Shown here in pieces: positions 61,423 through 64,000 of a DNA stretch of 64,000 nt. Positions within the stretch are counted from its first letter, which is position 1. Each line of letters begins with the position of its first letter. The notes under the pieces are model-generated. The model saw only the letters and a program-made list of their open reading frames with translations. It was not told the DNA's origin and did no database searches. The DNA lies in contig OY282383.1 in assembly GCA_958295855.1 (NCBI GenBank), positions 1,964,481 to 2,028,480 on the forward strand. Reading direction: 5' to 3'. Position numbers and translations under genes: made by a program. The stretch comes from an uncultured Poribacteria bacterium (GTDB lineage: Bacteria > Poribacteria > WGA-4E > WGA-3G).

Positions 61423-62304
61423 TTACCGAAGAGAAACCATCGTTGATTGTGTCATCACATTTGGCTGCGTTGCAGTTTGCGTCTGTGATGAACTTTGCGA
61501 TGTGCCCACGCTTGAGTCACGCTGTGTTTCACCTTGAACCATAATCAGAATTTGAACGGCACTTGGGATGTTTTCAGTCTCATCCCATGAATCGTACCAG
61601 GTCTCCGACTCTCCATCAAAATACTTCAAATCAAAACTGACAATCCCGGTAACGAGGGTTGCAATTTCGACATGAATAGGTTCACCGTTTGCGTCGGTTT
61701 CCGGCACCGTGCCTCTCTCCAGCAGCGAGCCGATGACTTCTTCAGGATTTAGGTTTGTTGTTGCCACCCGAAAGAGCGCGAACTTCTCAGTTTGGGCATT
61801 AGGTTCAAACTCAAATTCGTTTTGGAATGTAGCTTGGTTTTGTAAGCCTACATTGCCTGGGCTTCCACCTGGCTGCGTATCAGCACCAACGAAGTACGCA
61901 ACCCGCTGCACATCGCTTACAAGCGGCACAGGAACTGCAGATTCTCTTCCTGAATTCAATTGCGAGAGAAACGGATCCGGATCTGTCTTCACCAACGTAA
62001 CGAGACTGAGTATATCTCTATCGCCCGATTCCGAGGGCATATCTTGTGTGTATAGGGACAACTCAGGTTCATCAGTAGCAACTTGTATGTGCTGCAAATC
62101 GGTTACAAGCCGATCCAACGCGACTCGGCACCTTTGTGCTGCCAGCATTTTGGCCTCTGTCTGATAGTAAACATCTATGGCGGTTTTAAAGACGAGATAT
62201 GCGGAACCTCCGATAATCACAAGCACGCTAACGGCTATGAGCATTTCAACAAGCGTCAGCCCGCTCTCAGCAGTGTCAGGGTTTCTCTTTTCTGGATACT
62301 TCAT
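61423..62304 (-). CDS. gspJ: Type II secretion minor pseudopilin, GspJ-like
   Basis: The 293-residue protein has a type IV prepilin signal AESG-LTLVEMLIAVSVLVII, with the +5 Glu after cleavage. The first 40 mature residues form the hydrophobic helix; then VYYQTEAKMLAAQRCRVALD is the conserved GspJ-like amphipathic segment. The mature part is beta-rich with an S-Q-T-rich C-terminus (GTSQSSSQTQTATQPNVMTQ). GspJ caps the pseudopilus with I and K. It is 119 nt upstream of gspK in reading order but separated by a spacer of 174 bases with a dispersed repeat. Confidence 0.78.
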   Translation of the reverse strand: MKYPEKRNPDTAESGLTLVEMLIAVSVLVIIGGSAYLVFKTAIDVYYQTEAKMLAAQRCRVALDRLVTDLQHIQVATDEPELSLYTQDMPSESGDRDILSLVTLVKTDPDPFLSQLNSGRESAVPVPLVSDVQRVAYFVGADTQPGGSPGNVGLQNQATFQNEFEFEPNAQTEKFALFRVATTNLNPEEVIGSLLERGTVPETDANGEPIHVEIATLVTGIVSFDLKYFDGESETWYDSWDETENIPSAVQILIMVQGETQRDSSVGTSQSSSQTQTATQPNVMTQSTMVSLR

Positions 62305-62326
62305 ATTATACTACAAATTGCAGGGT

Positions 62327-62392
62327 GATGCCCGTGCCTCAAATGGACACAAGGCTACCGATGCCCGTGCCTCAAATGGACACAAGGCTACC
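62327..62392. repeat. 33-bp direct repeat, two copies
   Basis: The sequence GATGCCCGTGCCTCAAATGG followed by ACACAAGGCTACC occurs twice head to tail, without change. It lies in the 198-bp spacer between gspI and gspJ. Two units are too few for a CRISPR array; this is a tandem duplication or a small satellite. Confidence 0.75.
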
Positions 62393-62502
62393 GAGTGCCG
62401 CTCCCAGGGTGTTCGCCGCTCTGTGGGACATAGATTATTTGGACTTATCTAGCATAATCTAGTGTTGTCCATCAGCTGCCGCACTTCCTGCTGCACCGAA
62501 CC

Positions 62503-63018
62503 CTATTGTGTTTGTGTCTCCTGAATTTGCCGGTCCGCGATAAAAGTGCTCATAGCCATAGACCTTGCCTTGCCTAGGTGTTGCCATGAAACGGTTACCT
62601 GAACCCGCCGAACCCCTTGAATCTGTTCAGGTTCCATATCCTCAACTACCGAACGCCACTGGTAACGGGAGTTGTCTCCAAATTCGCCGGTTTCCTCACC
62701 CACATCTGGGTAACCGCTCATCTCAATCTCGGCCATCCGAAATTTGAGGAGATAGAGTGCTGTGGTGTTGTCGTCTGCCAGTGCCTGATTGCGTGTAGCT
62801 GAAGCGAAAACCTGCAAAAGCGCAGGCAGGACAGCGGACAAAATCGTCAAAGTTACCAGAATTTCGACGAGTGTGAAGCCTTGCTCACGCTTTGGCTGGA
62901 GGAGTTGTCGGTTGTCGGTTGTCGGTTCTCGGTTACAAGAGGGTTCTGATGCACGCCACACCCCTTTTAACTGACAACTGACAACTGACAGACAACTCCA
63001 ATCTTTATGTTTGCCCAT
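62503..63018 (-). CDS. gspI: Type II secretion minor pseudopilin, GspI-like, with repeat-derived N-terminal extension
   Basis: The 171-residue protein has the prepilin signal REQG-FTLVEILVTLTILSAV, so mature length is about 125, as for GspI. The segment YLLKFRMAEIEMSGYP is the family amphipathic helix. Between the start codon and the cleavage site are 33 extra residues encoded by the palindromic element at 62901-62999. Without it the leader would be MGKHKD plus KREQG, a normal length. The extended leader would be removed by prepilin peptidase, so it may be tolerated. It follows gspH at a distance of 2 nt. Confidence 0.8.
   Translation of the reverse strand: MGKHKDWSCLSVVSCQLKGVWRASEPSCNREPTTDNRQLLQPKREQGFTLVEILVTLTILSAVLPALLQVFASATRNQALADDNTTALYLLKFRMAEIEMSGYPDVGEETGEFGDNSRYQWRSVVEDMEPEQIQGVRRVQVTVSWQHLGKARSMAMSTFIADRQIQETQTQ
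62901..62999. repeat. 99-bp palindromic element inserted in frame in gspI
   Basis: The element begins GGAGTTGTC and ends GACAACTCC, 9-bp perfect terminal inverted repeats. Inside, GGTTGTC is repeated three times on the left and GACAACT three times on the right, so the whole can fold back. Its length, 99 bp, is a multiple of three, and it has no stop codon in the frame of gspI. It resembles in behaviour the palindromic elements of Rickettsia that insert into coding genes. Confidence 0.7.
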
Positions 63019-63020
63019 AT

Positions 63021-63800
63021 CTATAATTCCGTTTCAAAACCTAACATCTCAATGTCTTGCTGCGTGAGTTGTTGGACGCGGATGTGCCCGCTCGCCGCCT
63101 CAACGGTGATAGACATCACTTGATTCCGCTGGTTCTGGAGATACATCAGCGTATGCTCGGAGGTTGAGGTTGGCGAAAAGTAAACATATTCAACCCCCGA
63201 ATCCACTTGCGCGGTCCTGCCACTGTGGTTGGTTACCATCGCGACTAACCTAACATTCTGTTCAAAGACATGGGGTATGCCCATAATGCCCCCGGTACGG
63301 GACAAACCCCGTTGGGTCCCTTCCAAAGCATCTCGCGATTGCGCTCTAGGTTGTGCGGCTATCGCTGTAGAATTCGATGCAGTAATCGCCGAAGTAAGCG
63401 GGTTTCTCGGGTCAAACGTTTCGCTGGAAGCCAACCAATATTGCCCCCTGTCTAAATCGAACACAACGAGGTGAGCATTCCGTCCTGTGATTGCCATATC
63501 ACGTGCAAAGGCAAGCAGATCTCGTACAGTATAGGCTGAAGCCTTTAAGCGGCGTGTGGCAGCAAATCCCTTCAGCACAGGCATTGACACTGAGGAAAGG
63601 ATTGCGATGATTGTCAAAACAAGCAGCAACTCCATAATGGTGAAACCGCGTTTTTCGAGTGGGGGCCAAGCATCGGTGCAAATCACTGAGGTCTCTATTG
63701 TTTTTTGTCGGCCGCGCCTTGCCAACTTGGAAAAGCACGGCAGAATAGTTAATTTACTGGTTCTCTGTGCTTGTTTCCCAATTGGTAATGTCCGTGTCAT
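63021..63800 (-). CDS. gspH: Type II secretion minor pseudopilin, GspH-like
   Basis: The 259-residue reading frame contains a prepilin signal LEKRG-FTIMELLLVLTIIAIL, near residues 49-68. The conserved part continues with RLKASAYTVRDLLAFARDMA, typical of GspH/FimT, and a beta-rich C-terminal domain. The leader is long if the ATG at 63800 is used, and that start overlaps gspG by 47 nt. A GTG codon about 15 residues before the cleavage site (before ICTDAWPPLEKRG) would give a normal leader, but its Shine-Dalgarno is poor. Position next to gspG supports the call. Confidence 0.78.
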   Translation of the reverse strand: MTRTLPIGKQAQRTSKLTILPCFSKLARRGRQKTIETSVICTDAWPPLEKRGFTIMELLLVLTIIAILSSVSMPVLKGFAATRRLKASAYTVRDLLAFARDMAITGRNAHLVVFDLDRGQYWLASSETFDPRNPLTSAITASNSTAIAAQPRAQSRDALEGTQRGLSRTGGIMGIPHVFEQNVRLVAMVTNHSGRTAQVDSGVEYVYFSPTSTSEHTLMYLQNQRNQVMSITVEAASGHIRVQQLTQQDIEMLGFETEL

Positions 63801-64000
63801 AATTTACGCCCCCTACCTTGCCATCCTTGCCTAACGAATAGAGGTCGTAATCGTACCCTTCGTGTGTCCCCGGGGAACGATAGACGTAAGCGTTATTCCA
63901 CGGATCAACAAATGTCTGGCTTTGGATATAAGGCCCGGTCCAATTCTGCGGAATCGGACTGGGTGCGCGCCATAACGCCTCCAAGCCCTGCTCCGTTGTT
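63754..64000 (-). CDS. gspG: Type II secretion major pseudopilin, C-terminal part (runs off window end)
   Basis: The C-terminal 81 residues are visible. TTEQGLEALWRAPS is the conserved GspG segment, then WTGPYIQSQTFVDPWNNAYV, YRSPGTHEGYDYDLYSLGKD and GKVGGVNYDTDITNWE, with the Ca-binding loop of the major pseudopilin. The N-terminal part with the prepilin signal is beyond the window. GspG forms the shaft of the pseudopilus. The operon continues to gspH downstream. The ATPase and platform genes gspE and gspF are not visible and may lie upstream. Confidence 0.9.
   Translation of the reverse strand, partial: TTEQGLEALWRAPSPIPQNWTGPYIQSQTFVDPWNNAYVYRSPGTHEGYDYDLYSLGKDGKVGGVNYDTDITNWETSTENQ

Noticed and set aside
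62901-62999. The repeated GACAACT/GGTTGTC units considered as a CRISPR array
   Set aside because: Units are only 7 bases without spacers, and the whole is a fold-back element.
1-64000. tRNA, rRNA or riboswitch genes (for example a TPP element before thiE)
   Set aside because: None could be recognised by reading; a covariance-model search would be decisive and was not possible.

Overview
The window looks like a chromosomal segment of an uncultured Gram-negative bacterium. It has a TonB-dependent receptor, a type II secretion secretin and Sec signal peptides, with about half G+C and the standard code. Sialidase, LamG-domain secreted proteins, an FG-GAP/ASPIC protein, a sulfatase-modifying-factor-like protein, DUF2851, a squalene-hopene cyclase and many degenerate palindromic intergenic repeats together suggest Candidatus Poribacteria or a close relative. 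That assignment is inference from gene content; there is no rRNA or other phylogenetic marker here.

Layout. 1-3.9 kb: a decayed patch holding a truncated S1 protease, an inserted HEPN-like gene, a tandem triplication (period about 863 bp) of a PIN-toxin/antitoxin-like gene in three states (one stop codon, intact, truncated), and a PD-(D/E)XK protein. 4-10 kb: sialidase, LamG protein, methyltransferase, DUF2851, thiE, SGNH hydrolase. 10-15 kb: minus-strand operons for TPR/membrane proteins, CvpA-like protein, peptidase-MA protein, and an ECF sigma factor with an FHA protein.

15.3-26.7 kb is a defence island: two tandem type III Mod-like methyltransferases that are nearly identical except for a replaced central target-recognition region, then an AAA (DUF3696) ATPase coupled to a phospholipase-D-like protein, a Fic protein, a RelE-type toxin-antitoxin pair, and finally a Res-like helicase-nuclease. 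The Fic gene and the toxin-antitoxin pair carry the same duplicated double-palindrome operator. Each Mod copy is followed by an identical consensus sigma-70 promoter that drives the next gene. This island is the best candidate for an undescribed combined system.

26.7-53.4 kb: housekeeping and secreted-protein genes (truD, a 7Fe-ferredoxin fused to a membrane domain, bioA, a beta-propeller protein, a SpoIVB-type S55 peptidase, glpK with a histidine kinase and sigma-54 regulator, rhodanese, TonB receptor, LamG protein, squalene-hopene cyclase, TIGR04283-like glycosyltransferase and others). Several secreted proteins end in a shared C-terminal T-x-W-x-x-(I/L)-K motif.

53.4-64 kb: a minus-strand type II secretion operon read gspG-H-I-J-K, a fused PilM/PilN (GspL-like) protein, a GspM-position protein and gspD. 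It is unusual in several ways: a secretin with about six N-type repeats, a GspK carrying four ComEA-like N-x-N-T-A segments, and a 99-bp palindromic repeat inserted in frame into gspI.

Most promoters found have a clear -35/-10 pair with 17-nt spacing. No tRNA, rRNA, CRISPR array or insertion sequence was recognised.
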